From NCBI RefSeq assembly GCF_900102525.1, contig NZ_FNBZ01000001.1, forward strand, positions 682,001 to 746,000: 64,000 bases of DNA. Reading direction: 5' to 3'. Made by a program: the position numbers and the translations under genes. The notes under the pieces are model-generated. The model ran no database searches. It was not told the origin of the DNA and was given only the letters and a program-made list of their open reading frames with translations. Source of the stretch: Allobosea robiniae. GTDB taxonomy: Bacteria; Pseudomonadota; Alphaproteobacteria; Rhizobiales; Beijerinckiaceae. Position 1 is the first letter of the stretch, and every line of letters starts with the position of its first letter. Positions 26,539-35,026 of the stretch are shown here, in pieces.

Positions 26539-27419
26539 TGGCATCGCTCGATTCCATCTCCTCGACCGGCGCCGCGAGCGGCGTCAGCGCCCGCCCCGGC
26601 GTGCTTTCCCGATTGATCCGCAACAAGTCGGCCCTGATCGGCGGCAGCATCGTGCTGGCCTTCCTGCTGATGGCGGTGCTCGCGCCGGTGCTGCCCCTGG
26701 CCGATCCGTTCAAGTCGAACTTCCTCGCCATCCGCAAGCCGCCCTCGGAGCTCTACTGGTTCGGCACGGACGAACTCGGCCGCGACCAGGTCACGCGGCT
26801 GTTCTACGGCGCGCAGGCTTCGCTCCTCGCCGGCATCGTCTCGGTGCTGATCGCGGTCGCGATCGGCCTGCCCTTCGGGCTGCTGGCGGGCTGGTATGGC
26901 GGCTGGATCGACATCGTGATCTCGCGCGTCACCGAGGCCCTGCTCGCCTGCCCGTTCCTGATCCTCGCCATCGCCTTCGCGGCGGTGCTCGGCCCGTCAT
27001 TGACCAATGCGATGATCGCGATCGGCCTGTCGGCGGTGCCGATCTTCATCCGGCTGATCCGGGGCCAGGTGATGAGCGTCAAGGCTGAGGATTTCGTCGA
27101 GGGGGCGCGGGCGGTCGGCGCCCGCGACCTCCGGCTGATGTTCCGCCATGTCCTGCCCAACACCCTGTCCCCCATCGTGGTGCAGTCGACATTGTTCATG
27201 GCGCAGGCGATCATCCTGGAAGCAGCCCTCTCCTTCCTCGGCCTCGGCCAGCAGCCGCCGTCACCCTCCTGGGGCCAGATGCTCAACGTCGCCAAGAACT
27301 TCATGGAGCAGGCGCCGTGGATGTCGGTGGCGCCGGGCATCTGCATCTTCCTCGCCGTGCTCGGCTTCAACCTGCTCGGCGACGGCCTGCGCGACGCGCT
27401 CGATCCAAAAGAAAACTAG
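26538..27419 (+). CDS. ABC transporter permease, DppC type
   Basis: A 293-residue permease with an N-terminal cytoplasmic segment, a first helix at about residues 37-57, the periplasmic motif ELYWFGTDELGRDQVTRL and the EAA loop VEGARAVGARDLRLMFRHVL. It completes the transmembrane part of the transporter. The ATG overlaps the upstream stop codon; the longer open frame into dppB is not used. ATPase subunits must come from elsewhere in the genome, as the next gene is an enzyme. Confidence 0.92.
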   Translation: MASLDSISSTGAASGVSARPGVLSRLIRNKSALIGGSIVLAFLLMAVLAPVLPLADPFKSNFLAIRKPPSELYWFGTDELGRDQVTRLFYGAQASLLAGIVSVLIAVAIGLPFGLLAGWYGGWIDIVISRVTEALLACPFLILAIAFAAVLGPSLTNAMIAIGLSAVPIFIRLIRGQVMSVKAEDFVEGARAVGARDLRLMFRHVLPNTLSPIVVQSTLFMAQAIILEAALSFLGLGQQPPSPSWGQMLNVAKNFMEQAPWMSVAPGICIFLAVLGFNLLGDGLRDALDPKEN

Positions 27420-27436
27420 GCTTCAGGGATACGCCC

Positions 27437-29236
27437 ATGTTCACCACCCGCCCCGAAATCCTCGGCACGTTCGGCGTCGTGACCTCGACGCACTGGCTCG
27501 CCACCGCATCCGGCATGGCGATGCTGGAAAAGGGCGGCAACGCCTTCGATGCCTGCGCCGCCGCCGCCTTCGTGCTGCAAGTCGTAGAGCCGCATCTCGT
27601 CGGCCCGGCCGGCGACATGCCGGCGGTGTTCTATTCGGCGGAAACCGGGAAGGTCGAGACGCTCTGCGCGCAAGGCCCGGCTCCGCAGGCGGCCACCATC
27701 GCAGCCTACAAGGCGCTCGGCCTCGACCTGATCCCCGGCTCCGGCCTGCTCGCGACCGTGATCCCCGGCGCCTTCGGCGGCTGGATGACGCTGCTGCGCG
27801 ACCATGGCCGATTGAAGCTGCGCGACGTTCTCGAACCCGCGATCGGCTATTTCGAGAACGGCCACCCGATGCTGCCGCGCGTCTCGGATTCGATCCGGGA
27901 GCTGACCGACCTCTTCACCAACGAATGGACGACCTCGGGAGAGGTATATCTGCCCGGCGGGCATGTGCCGGAAGCCCGTAAGCTCTTCGCCAACAAGGCG
28001 GCAGCCGAGACCTACAAGCGCATCCTCGCCGAGGCGGAAGCCAAGGGCAGCGACCGGCAGGAGCAGATCCAGGGCGCCTATGACGCCTGGTACAAGGGCT
28101 TCGTCGCCGAGGCGATGGACCGCTTCTGCCGCACGCAGGAGGTGATGGATTCCTCCGGCCGGCGCAACAAGGGCCTGCTGACCGCGCAGGACATGGCGAA
28201 CTATAAACCGACCTACGAGACGCCGACCTCGGTCAGCTATCACGACTGGGAGGTCTTCAAGATCGGCCCCTGGGGCCAGGGCCCGGCCTTCCTGCAGACG
28301 CTGAAGATTCTCGAAGGCGTCGACCTCGCCGGGATGGGACCGGCGAGCCCGGACTTCGTGCATCACGTCGTCGAGGCGATGAAGCTCGCCTTCGCCGACC
28401 GCGAAGCCTATTACGGCGACCCGGATTTCGTGAAGGTGCCGCTGGCGACGCTGCTCTCCGACGACTACGCGGCAGGGCGGCGCGGGCTGATCGGCGAGCG
28501 CGCCTCGCTGGAGCTGCGTCCGGGCATCGTCTCCGGCTACGAGGCGCAGGTCGCGCACGCGATGAAGGCGCTCGGCGCCATCGCCCAGCCGACCCAGGGC
28601 GGCGCCAGCGTCGGCGAGCCGACCATGGCCTCGATGGTCGCCGCCGGCCGCAAGGGCGATACCGTCCATATCGACGTCATCGACAAATGGGGCAACATGA
28701 TCGCCGCGACGCCTTCGGGCGGCTGGCTGCAATCCTCGCCGGTGATCCCGGAGCTCGGCTTCCCGCTCAATTCGCGCGCCCAGATGTTCTGGCTGGAAGA
28801 GGGGCTGCCCGCCTCGCTCGCGCCGGGCAAGCGGCCGCGCACGACGCTGACGCCGACGATCGCCTTCGAGAACGGACGCCCACGTCTCGCCTTCGGCACG
28901 CCGGGCGGCGATCAGCAGGAGCAGTGGCAGCTCGGCCTCTTCCTGCGCCGGGTCCATCACGGCCTCAACCTGCAGGAGGCGATCGACCTGCCGCTGTTCC
29001 ATACGCAGCATTTCCCCTCCTCCTTCTATCCGCGCTCGTCGCGGCCCGGCCATCTGATGATCGAGGAGAGCATCGGCACTGCGGCACTCGCCGAGCTCGA
29101 GCGCCGTGGCCACGCGATCGAGAAGGCGCCGGCCTGGACGGTCGGACGGCTCACTGCGGCAGAACGCGGCAATGACGGGCTCTTGCGCGCCGCCGCGACG
29201 CCGCGTCTGATGCAGGCCTATGCCGCCGGCCGCTGA
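27437..29236 (+). CDS. Gamma-glutamyltransferase-family protein
   Basis: A 599-residue Ntn-hydrolase of the gamma-glutamyltransferase family, which mature by self-cleavage before a threonine. The N-terminal part shows TASGMAMLEKGGNAFDACAA, typical of the large subunit; the probable cleavage nucleophile lies in KGDTVHIDVIDKWGNM, and PRTTLTPTIAF and FGTPGGDQQEQW follow in the small subunit. Standard enzymes have a TTH motif at the cleavage site; here it is TVH. No clear signal peptide is seen, unlike periplasmic Ggt, so a cytosolic amidase or acylase role on imported gamma-glutamyl or related amides is plausible. It is 17 bases after the permease in the same operon. Confidence 0.88.
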   Translation: MFTTRPEILGTFGVVTSTHWLATASGMAMLEKGGNAFDACAAAAFVLQVVEPHLVGPAGDMPAVFYSAETGKVETLCAQGPAPQAATIAAYKALGLDLIPGSGLLATVIPGAFGGWMTLLRDHGRLKLRDVLEPAIGYFENGHPMLPRVSDSIRELTDLFTNEWTTSGEVYLPGGHVPEARKLFANKAAAETYKRILAEAEAKGSDRQEQIQGAYDAWYKGFVAEAMDRFCRTQEVMDSSGRRNKGLLTAQDMANYKPTYETPTSVSYHDWEVFKIGPWGQGPAFLQTLKILEGVDLAGMGPASPDFVHHVVEAMKLAFADREAYYGDPDFVKVPLATLLSDDYAAGRRGLIGERASLELRPGIVSGYEAQVAHAMKALGAIAQPTQGGASVGEPTMASMVAAGRKGDTVHIDVIDKWGNMIAATPSGGWLQSSPVIPELGFPLNSRAQMFWLEEGLPASLAPGKRPRTTLTPTIAFENGRPRLAFGTPGGDQQEQWQLGLFLRRVHHGLNLQEAIDLPLFHTQHFPSSFYPRSSRPGHLMIEESIGTAALAELERRGHAIEKAPAWTVGRLTAAERGNDGLLRAAATPRLMQAYAAGR

Positions 29237-29248
29237 GGAAGCAACCGC

Positions 29249-29977
29249 ATGACCTGGTCCATCGTCGCCCGCGACGCCGCGACCGGCGCCTATGGCGTCG
29301 CCGTCTCGACCTGCGCCTTCGCCGTCGGTGCCCGCGTGCCCTATGGCGGCGGGCGGATCGGGGCGATCGCGACACAGGCCTTCGTCAACCCGCTCTACGG
29401 AATCGACGGCCTCAGGCTGCTGCAGGAGGGGCGCTCGGCCGTTGAGATCATCGCGACCCTGACAGCTGCCGACGAGGGGCGCGCCCATCGCCAGCTCCAT
29501 GTCATCGACCGCGACGGCAAGATCGCCTCTCACACAGGCGCCGCCTGCATCGACTGGTGCGGCGCCGTCGACGGGCCGCAGGTCTCGGTCGCCGGCAACA
29601 TGCTCGCCGGGCCTGAGGTCGTGCAGGAGACCCTGAAGGCCTATATCGCCTCCTCGGCGCTCGATTTCGACGAACGCCTTCTCGTGGCGCTGGAAGCCGG
29701 CGAGAAGGCCGGCGGCGACAAGCGCGGCAAGCAGTCCGCCGCGATCCGCATCTGGGCCGGTGAACCGGTGCCGAGCATCGATATCCGCGTCGACGACCAC
29801 ACGGACCCGCTGAAGGAGCTGCGGCGGCTCTGGCGCGTGGCGCATCAGCGCTCGGTGCCGTTCCAGCAGGCCTCGCCCTCGCGCGGGCGCCCCGCCGGTG
29901 TCACCGACCGGACCGAGCTCGATCGTCTCTGCACGGAATATGCGGCTGCCTGGAACGCCCGGCACCCGGAAAGCTGA
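29249..29977 (+). CDS. DUF1028 family protein (Ntn-hydrolase-like)
   Basis: A 242-residue protein whose N-terminal half (residues 1-185) is the DUF1028 domain, beginning MTWSIVARDAATGAYGVAVST with the family hallmarks TGAYGVAVSTCAF and ATQAFVNPLYG. The structure is Ntn-hydrolase-like and the family recurs beside peptidases, amidohydrolases and RidA genes, but its reaction is not established. The C-terminal 55 residues are a basic, proline-rich extension ending in a short helix. It starts 12 bases after the gamma-glutamyltransferase-like gene, so both probably act on the same imported compound. Confidence 0.88.
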   Translation: MTWSIVARDAATGAYGVAVSTCAFAVGARVPYGGGRIGAIATQAFVNPLYGIDGLRLLQEGRSAVEIIATLTAADEGRAHRQLHVIDRDGKIASHTGAACIDWCGAVDGPQVSVAGNMLAGPEVVQETLKAYIASSALDFDERLLVALEAGEKAGGDKRGKQSAAIRIWAGEPVPSIDIRVDDHTDPLKELRRLWRVAHQRSVPFQQASPSRGRPAGVTDRTELDRLCTEYAAAWNARHPES

Positions 29978-30060
29978 CCGGCCAAATGCATTCTCGCCGC
30001 GCTCGGCCCGTGATAGGGTGACGCTTCGTCATCCTGCCATGCCGACGAGCGGGGAATGCG

Positions 30061-30651
30061 ATGGCCGATCCGAACACCGAAGCCCTCCAGAAGCGCATCG
30101 CCACCCTGGAGGCGCAGGTCTCAGCCCTGCTCCAGGCGATATCGGCGGATCGCGGCGGCAATGTCGTGATCAACGCGCCGGGCTCGCTGACCATCAATTG
30201 CGGGATGGGCATTGCGCTCACCGCGGGCAGCGTGATGACGCTGACCGCGGGCGCCAACCTCGCCGTGACCGCAGGTGCCAACGCAACCATGGTCGTCGGC
30301 AACCGCCTGCGCGTCAGCAGCGGTCATGAAGCCTCGTTCGAAACCCGGAGCTTCAACGTCGCTGCGGCGGTGGGCTGCGATATCGACAGCGGGCAGAACT
30401 GCACCATCACGGCCGGCAAGGAGATGGCCATGAGCATCGGAGCGGGCATGGCCGTCCATGTCGGCAAGACGCTTGCGATCGAAAGCGCCGATGCCGCTTC
30501 GCTGAAAAGCGGCGATGCCAGGCTGGGCATGAAGAAGGATGGCAGCATCGAATTGCAGGGGCGCGATATCGCCCTCAAGGCTTCCGGACGCCTCGAAGCC
30601 AAGGCGTCCGGCAATGTCACGATCAAGGGATCGAAGATCCTGCAGAACTGA
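30061..30651 (+). CDS. Stand-alone VgrG/gp5 C-terminal-like beta-helix protein
   Basis: A 196-residue protein without signal peptide. Residues 5-33 form a coiled coil (EALQKRIATLEAQVSALLQ), followed by about 160 residues of short alternating strands rich in T, A, G and V, and ending in DGSIELQGRDIALKASGRLE and VTIKGSKILQN. These last strings closely resemble the tail of type VI VgrG spikes and phage gp5, where three chains wind into a beta-helix needle. The coiled coil could nucleate the trimer. No gp27-like, OB-fold, PAAR, Hcp or effector gene is nearby. A homologous-only-in-fold adhesin or fibre is an alternative. It is a single gene between opposite operons. Confidence 0.7.
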   Translation: MADPNTEALQKRIATLEAQVSALLQAISADRGGNVVINAPGSLTINCGMGIALTAGSVMTLTAGANLAVTAGANATMVVGNRLRVSSGHEASFETRSFNVAAAVGCDIDSGQNCTITAGKEMAMSIGAGMAVHVGKTLAIESADAASLKSGDARLGMKKDGSIELQGRDIALKASGRLEAKASGNVTIKGSKILQN

Positions 30652-30652
30652 C

Positions 30653-31774
30653 TCAGGTCAGCTTGCCCCGCGCCGCGACCGGCAGCTCCCCGATCAGCTT
30701 GTCGCCGCGCACGGTGATCAGGCGATCGACCATGTTGACGACGACGCAGACATGGTTCGGCACGACGCGGACAACCTCGCCGACGAGCGGGCGCTTGTTC
30801 GAGGCGGAGAGGTCGAGGAACCCGTGCTCCTCGGCGAACTGCGCGATCCGTGCCGCCGGGTATTCGAGGATATAGCCGTGGCCGTCGAGATTGCCCTTGT
30901 CGCTGGTCAGCGTCTTCGAGCCTGAATCGAGGATGCCGCGCTCCGGACCTGCCCGGCTCACCACCGTCGCGTAGACGGTGAGCGCGCAATCCTCGAGCGT
31001 AGCGACGCCGGCCGCGATCTGCATGCGATCGTTGAAGATCGAGGTGCCCGAGCGATGCTCTGTCGAGCCCTTCAGCTTGCCCATGTTGGGGATGTTCGGC
31101 GAGCCGCCGGTCGAGACGATATCGGCCTTGAGGCCGGCATCGCGCAGGCCGGCATTGGCGGTATCGAGGAAGACTTGGGTCCGCTCCCAGCCATCTTCCG
31201 GCGGGTACATCAGGAAGCCCGCGAAGCGCAGGCCGGGCGAGGCCGCGACCATCTTGGCGAGTTCGACCGCTTCGCCCGGCGTCTCGACGCCGGCGCGCTT
31301 GCGGCCGGTATCGCATTCGATGACGACTTCCAGATCGCGGCCCGCGATCTCGCCGGCCCGCGGCAGGCCGGAGATGGTGACCGGGTTGTCTGCGGCGACG
31401 ATCATCCGGACGCGTCTTTGCAGGGCCCCCAGACGTCCCAGCTTTTCTTCGCCGATGATGTTGTAGCTGATCAGGATGTCGTCGATGCCGCCATCCGCCA
31501 TCACCTCGGCCTCTCCGAGCTTCTGGCAGGTGATGCCGCGCGCGCCGGCCTCGATCTGAAGCCGCGCCAGCTCGGGCGATTTATGCGTCTTGATATGCGG
31601 GCGATTGGCGACGCCGGCGGCGTCGCAGGCCGCCTGGAGGCGGGCGATATTGGCATCGACCTTGTCGAGATCGATCACCACGGCAGGCGTGCCGTAGACG
31701 CGGGCGATCTCGGCCGCGAGCGGGGTGGCGGCCGGCTGGTCGACGGCCTTTGAGGTGGTCGCAGTGACGGTCAT
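30653..31774 (-). CDS. DSD1/D-threonine aldolase-family PLP enzyme
   Basis: A 373-residue fold-type III PLP protein with an alanine-racemase-like N-terminal barrel. The Schiff-base lysine is in NRPHIKTHKSPELARLQ (near residue 62), and the C-terminal metal site reads PNHVCVVVN (H341, C343). Zinc ligation by His-x-Cys is known for D-serine dehydratase of the DSD1 type, whereas classical D-threonine aldolases use His-x-Asp, so a D-serine/D-threonine dehydratase-like reaction is favoured. It ends the minus-strand catabolic run and overlaps the RidA stop codon by 4 bases (ATGA); RidA would deal with the enamine/imine products. Confidence 0.88.
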   Translation of the reverse strand: MTVTATTSKAVDQPAATPLAAEIARVYGTPAVVIDLDKVDANIARLQAACDAAGVANRPHIKTHKSPELARLQIEAGARGITCQKLGEAEVMADGGIDDILISYNIIGEEKLGRLGALQRRVRMIVAADNPVTISGLPRAGEIAGRDLEVVIECDTGRKRAGVETPGEAVELAKMVAASPGLRFAGFLMYPPEDGWERTQVFLDTANAGLRDAGLKADIVSTGGSPNIPNMGKLKGSTEHRSGTSIFNDRMQIAAGVATLEDCALTVYATVVSRAGPERGILDSGSKTLTSDKGNLDGHGYILEYPAARIAQFAEEHGFLDLSASNKRPLVGEVVRVVPNHVCVVVNMVDRLITVRGDKLIGELPVAARGKLT

Positions 31775-32229
31775 GGCAGCACCTTGATGATGACTTCGAT
31801 CTCGACGGTCATGTTGTTGGGCAGCGAGCCCATGCCGACGGCCGAGCGGGCGTGGCGGCCACGGTCGCCGAGCACGGCGACGAAGAGGTCCGAGCAGCCA
31901 TTGATGACCTTGGGTTGATCGGCGAAATCGGGGACCGCATTGACCATGCCGAGCAGCTTGACCACCTCGACCTTGTCGAGCGAGCCGACCGCCTTCTTCA
32001 TCGCGGCGAGCAGGCCGAGGCCGGTCTGCCGCGCGTGCTGGTAGGCTTCCTCGATCGTGACGTCCTTGCCGACCTTGCCGGTCGGATAGGTGCCGTCGGC
32101 CCGCTTCGGACCCTGGCCCGAGAGATAGACCAGATCACCGACCTGCTTGAAGCTGACATAGGTCGCGACCGGCGTCGGCACGTCCGGCAGGGTCAGCCCC
32201 AGTTCCTTCAGCCTGTCTTCGGCGCTCAT
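31771..32229 (-). CDS. RidA/YjgF family enamine/imine deaminase
   Basis: A 152-residue RidA-superfamily protein, which normally forms trimers and hydrolyses reactive enamines or imines released by PLP enzymes. Strands LVYLSGQGPK and the C-terminal VEIEVIIKVLP match the family, with the conserved arginine in GRHARSAVGMGSLPNN. It is longer than E. coli RidA (128 residues) because of an N-terminal extension, as in the YjgF-like subgroup. Translation is coupled to the downstream PLP enzyme gene, a functional match. The start MSAEDRL begins 16 codons inside the longest frame. Confidence 0.92.
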   Translation of the reverse strand: MSAEDRLKELGLTLPDVPTPVATYVSFKQVGDLVYLSGQGPKRADGTYPTGKVGKDVTIEEAYQHARQTGLGLLAAMKKAVGSLDKVEVVKLLGMVNAVPDFADQPKVINGCSDLFVAVLGDRGRHARSAVGMGSLPNNMTVEIEVIIKVLP

Positions 32230-32276
32230 GGCGTTTCTCTCCTCACGTCGGTCTTTTCTCGCCGATGCCTGTCGCA

Positions 32277-32786
32277 TCAGCCATTCATATCGCGGCGCAT
32301 ATAGCGGGCCGCATCGTCATAGCTCGCAAGCTTGCGATCAAGCGCGGGCTCATGCACCTCGCGAAAACCCTGCCGGCGCCAGAAGCCGGTCGAATCGTTG
32401 ACCGCGACCAGCGCCAGGCTCGTATAGCCGGCTCTGGTGGCATGACGGGCGATCGCCGCGACGATCGCTCCCGCCGCGCCGCTGCCGCGCCCTGCCGGCA
32501 GCAGCGCGAGGTCGTGAAGATACCAGTTGGCGACGCCAGGCGGGATGCCTCCCAGCAGGGAATTCAGGGCCGGGACGGCGCCGGCCGGCCAGGGATGGCT
32601 GACGAGATAGCCCTGTAACGCCCCGCCTTCACCGGACAGCACATGACACCCCTCGGGCGCCAGTTTCAGCCGCTCGGCGAAGACCGCCTCGTCCTCGGGA
32701 TAGTCCGGATGCACGACGGCCGCGATCGCCATCACGGCCGGCAGATCGGCCGGCGCCATGCGGCGCCAGCCCGTTTCGAGTGACAT
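32277..32786 (-). CDS. GNAT family N-acetyltransferase
   Basis: A 169-residue GNAT-fold protein. The acetyl-CoA pyrophosphate loop is LLPAGRGSGAAGAIV (R/Q-x-x-G-x-G type) and the C-terminal GFWRRQGFREV matches motif B. The acceptor is unknown; the setting in an amino-acid catabolic run suggests an amino acid, amine or amide. It follows the amidohydrolase by 6 bases and precedes RidA by 47 bases on the same strand. Confidence 0.88.
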   Translation of the reverse strand: MSLETGWRRMAPADLPAVMAIAAVVHPDYPEDEAVFAERLKLAPEGCHVLSGEGGALQGYLVSHPWPAGAVPALNSLLGGIPPGVANWYLHDLALLPAGRGSGAAGAIVAAIARHATRAGYTSLALVAVNDSTGFWRRQGFREVHEPALDRKLASYDDAARYMRRDMNG

Positions 32787-32792
32787 GGAAGC

Positions 32793-33956
32793 CTACGCCG
32801 CGACCTTCGGGAACTTGCCGGTCCGCTTCGGGTGCCACCACTTGCCCTTGAGCACGACACCCTCGGAGACGAACTTCCTGTCGCCGATCAGGTGCTCGCC
32901 GACGACGTCGACATAGTCGAACTTGCCTTCCTTCACGGTCAGGATCGTCGCGTCGCCGAGCGAGCCGACCTTGAGGGAGCCGTATTCCGGGCGCTTCAGC
33001 GCCATGGCGGCGTTCACCGTCGAGGCGGCGATGACGTTGCTCAGGCTCATGCCCATGCAGAGGAACTTCGACATCGTGGTGACCTGGTCGAAGGCCGGGC
33101 CGTCGATGCAGAGCTTGTGCACGTCGGACGAGATCACGTCCGGCTCGAAGCCGTTGGCCAGCATGGCGCGGGTGGTCTTGAAGGAGAACGACCCCTTGCC
33201 GTGGCCGATGTCGAAGATGACGCCGCGCTTGCGGGCCGCCAGCACCTCGGGCTTCACCGTGCCCTGCGCGGTCGCAGGCGCGTTCGGGAACGGGCGGAAG
33301 GCATGGGTCAGCACGTCGCCCGGCCGGAGCATGCCGATGACTTCCTCATAGGATGGCGGCGGATGGTCGATATGGCACATCAAGGGCATCCCGACCTCGT
33401 CGGCGACCTGCAGCGCGATGTTCAGCGGCTTGGTGCCCTGGTCGCCCGAGGCATGCAGGCCGACGCGGACCTTGATGCCGACGATGTAGTCGCGGTTCTC
33501 GTCGGCGACCCTGGCGCAGTCGATCGGGTTCATCATGCGCATGTCGCCGCTCTCGCCGACCATGACGCGGTGGTCGAAGCCGTAGATGCCGGCATGCGAG
33601 ACATGGAGATAGGCGAGGATGCGCGCCTGGCTCGGCTCGATGACGTGCTTGCGGAAGCCGGCCCAGTTGCCGGGGCCGGCCGAGCCGGTATCGACCGAAG
33701 TGGTGACGCCGGAAACGCGGCAGAATTCGTCCGCATCGATGCCGAGCGAGGTGCCGCCCCAGTAGACATGGGTGTGCAGGTCGATCAGGCCGGGCGAGAC
33801 GATATAGCCGGAGACGTCGCGGATTTCCTTGGCGCCCTTCAGGTCCTTGCCGAAGCCGGAGACCTTGCCGTCCGTGAAGGCGACATCGAGGATGCCGTCA
33901 TGCTTCTGGGAGGGGTCGATGACGCGGCCGCCCTTCAGGATGAGATCGTGGGTCAT
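32793..33956 (-). CDS. Amidohydrolase/deacetylase metallohydrolase (Atu3266/EF0837 type)
   Basis: A 387-residue amidohydrolase-superfamily enzyme. The first metal motif is DLHTHVYWGG, the probable carboxylated lysine is in YIVGIKVRVG, and further ligands lie in CHIDH, LTHAF and ISSDVHKL. The opening LILKGGRVIDPSQKHDG and overall pattern match the amidohydrolase/deacetylase group that includes Agrobacterium Atu3266 and Enterococcus EF0837, reported to be stereospecific hydrolases of acetyl-(R)-mandelate-type substrates. It sits 21 bases downstream of an N-carbamoyl-D-amino-acid hydrolase gene, where a hydantoinase might be expected; a deacylase for D-configured compounds is the more likely role. 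Confidence 0.87.
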   Translation of the reverse strand: MTHDLILKGGRVIDPSQKHDGILDVAFTDGKVSGFGKDLKGAKEIRDVSGYIVSPGLIDLHTHVYWGGTSLGIDADEFCRVSGVTTSVDTGSAGPGNWAGFRKHVIEPSQARILAYLHVSHAGIYGFDHRVMVGESGDMRMMNPIDCARVADENRDYIVGIKVRVGLHASGDQGTKPLNIALQVADEVGMPLMCHIDHPPPSYEEVIGMLRPGDVLTHAFRPFPNAPATAQGTVKPEVLAARKRGVIFDIGHGKGSFSFKTTRAMLANGFEPDVISSDVHKLCIDGPAFDQVTTMSKFLCMGMSLSNVIAASTVNAAMALKRPEYGSLKVGSLGDATILTVKEGKFDYVDVVGEHLIGDRKFVSEGVVLKGKWWHPKRTGKFPKVAA

Positions 33957-33977
33957 GTCTAGTCCTCTGGATACGGA

Positions 33978-34913
33978 TCAAACCGGGGAGACGGCGCCCT
34001 TGCGCTCGACGATCAGGCCGTAGGCCTGGGGCTCGCGATGCCTGGCGAAATTGAAGGTCGAGGTCTTGTAGCTCTTGCCGAGATCCATGTCGCAGCGGGC
34101 GACGATGAGCTCGTCATCCTCGGTCACGGCCTGGGCCACGACCTCTCCGGTCGGCGCGATGATGCAGGAGCCGCCGATCTGGTCGACGCCGGCCTCCAGC
34201 CCCGCCTTGGCGACGCCCACGACCCAGGTGGCGTTCTGGTAGGCGCCGGCCTGCATCACGAGCTGATTGTGGAAATTGCCGAGCCGGTCATGGTCCGGGG
34301 CCGGCGGGTTGTGCTTGGGGGTGTTGTAGCCGAGCACGATCAACTCGACGTCCTGCAGACCCATCGAGCGATAGCTCTCCGGCCAGCGGCGGTCGTTGCA
34401 GATCATCATGCCGATATTGGCGTTCATCGTCCGCCAGACCGGCCAGCCGAGCTCGCCGGTCTCGAAATAGCGCTTCTCCAGGTTCTGGAAGGGTGCGGCG
34501 GGGCGGTGCTCGGGATGGCCGGGCAGATGGATCTTGCGGTACTTGCCAACGATCGCGCCCGATTTGTCGACGAGGATCGCGGTGTTGAAGCGGCGCTTGC
34601 GGCCCTGCTCGAAGGCCAGTTCGCAATACCCGAGATGGAAACCGACGCCGAGGCGCTTGCTCTCCTCGAAGAGCGGCGCGGTCTCGTTCGAGGGCATCGC
34701 GCTTTCGAAATGGCTGTCGATCTCGGCTTCGCCGTCGATCCACCAATGCGGGAAGAAGGCGGTGAGCGCGGCCTCCGGATAAACCACCAGATCGGCGCCG
34801 TGGCTCTTGGCCTGCCGCATGAGTTCGATCATGCGGGCAACCGCCGAAGCCCGGCTCTCATCGCGCTGGATGGGACCGAGCTGGGCGGCGGCGACGGTGA
34901 GGATGCGGGTCAC
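33978..34913 (-). CDS. N-carbamoyl-D-amino-acid hydrolase (nitrilase superfamily)
   Basis: A 311-residue cytosolic hydrolase that would release free D-amino acids, CO2 and ammonia from N-carbamoyl-D-amino acids. The catalytic triad is E47, K127 and C172 (VVYPEAAL, KYRKIHLPG, MMICNDRRWPE), at the same positions as in the Agrobacterium enzyme, and the strings GYNTPKHNPP and RRFNTAILVDKSG are also shared with it. The start codon is GTG with GGAG eight bases upstream. It follows the permease gene by 113 bases and precedes an amidohydrolase by 21 bases. Acceptance of related N-carbamoyl or beta-ureido acids remains possible. Confidence 0.9.
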   Translation of the reverse strand: MTRILTVAAAQLGPIQRDESRASAVARMIELMRQAKSHGADLVVYPEAALTAFFPHWWIDGEAEIDSHFESAMPSNETAPLFEESKRLGVGFHLGYCELAFEQGRKRRFNTAILVDKSGAIVGKYRKIHLPGHPEHRPAAPFQNLEKRYFETGELGWPVWRTMNANIGMMICNDRRWPESYRSMGLQDVELIVLGYNTPKHNPPAPDHDRLGNFHNQLVMQAGAYQNATWVVGVAKAGLEAGVDQIGGSCIIAPTGEVVAQAVTEDDELIVARCDMDLGKSYKTSTFNFARHREPQAYGLIVERKGAVSPV

Positions 34914-34966
34914 GTCAGAGGCTCCGGATGAAGATCACCCTTTAGGGCAAGGCTTCGATGTGCTGA

Positions 34967-34987
34967 GCCGGCGCGTCAAGCGCCGGC
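34967..34987. terminator. Intercistronic hairpin between permease and carbamoylase genes
   Basis: Perfect 8-base-pair stem GCCGGCGC / GCGCCGGC with loop GTCAA, 39 bases past the DppC-type stop. There is no T-run, so it is more likely an mRNA-stabilising or partial attenuation hairpin than a full terminator. Confidence 0.45.
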
Positions 34988-35026
34988 AATGCGGGGCGTG
35001 GGTTGTCCCAGCTGCGGGGCAAGCTC

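Noticed and set aside
27416..29965. An 849-residue minus-strand frame over the gamma-glutamyltransferase-like and DUF1028 genes
   Set aside because: No domain or start site; opposite two conserved genes in a tight operon.
30061..30651. A type VI secretion island around the VgrG-tail-like gene
   Set aside because: None of the neighbours encodes Hcp, PAAR, Tss proteins or an effector; only the single tail-like gene is present.
32793..33956. D-hydantoinase as the identity of the amidohydrolase next to the carbamoylase
   Set aside because: The opening motif is DLHTHVYWGG and the body matches the Atu3266/EF0837 deacetylase group; length (387) is also short of the roughly 460 residues of hydantoinases.
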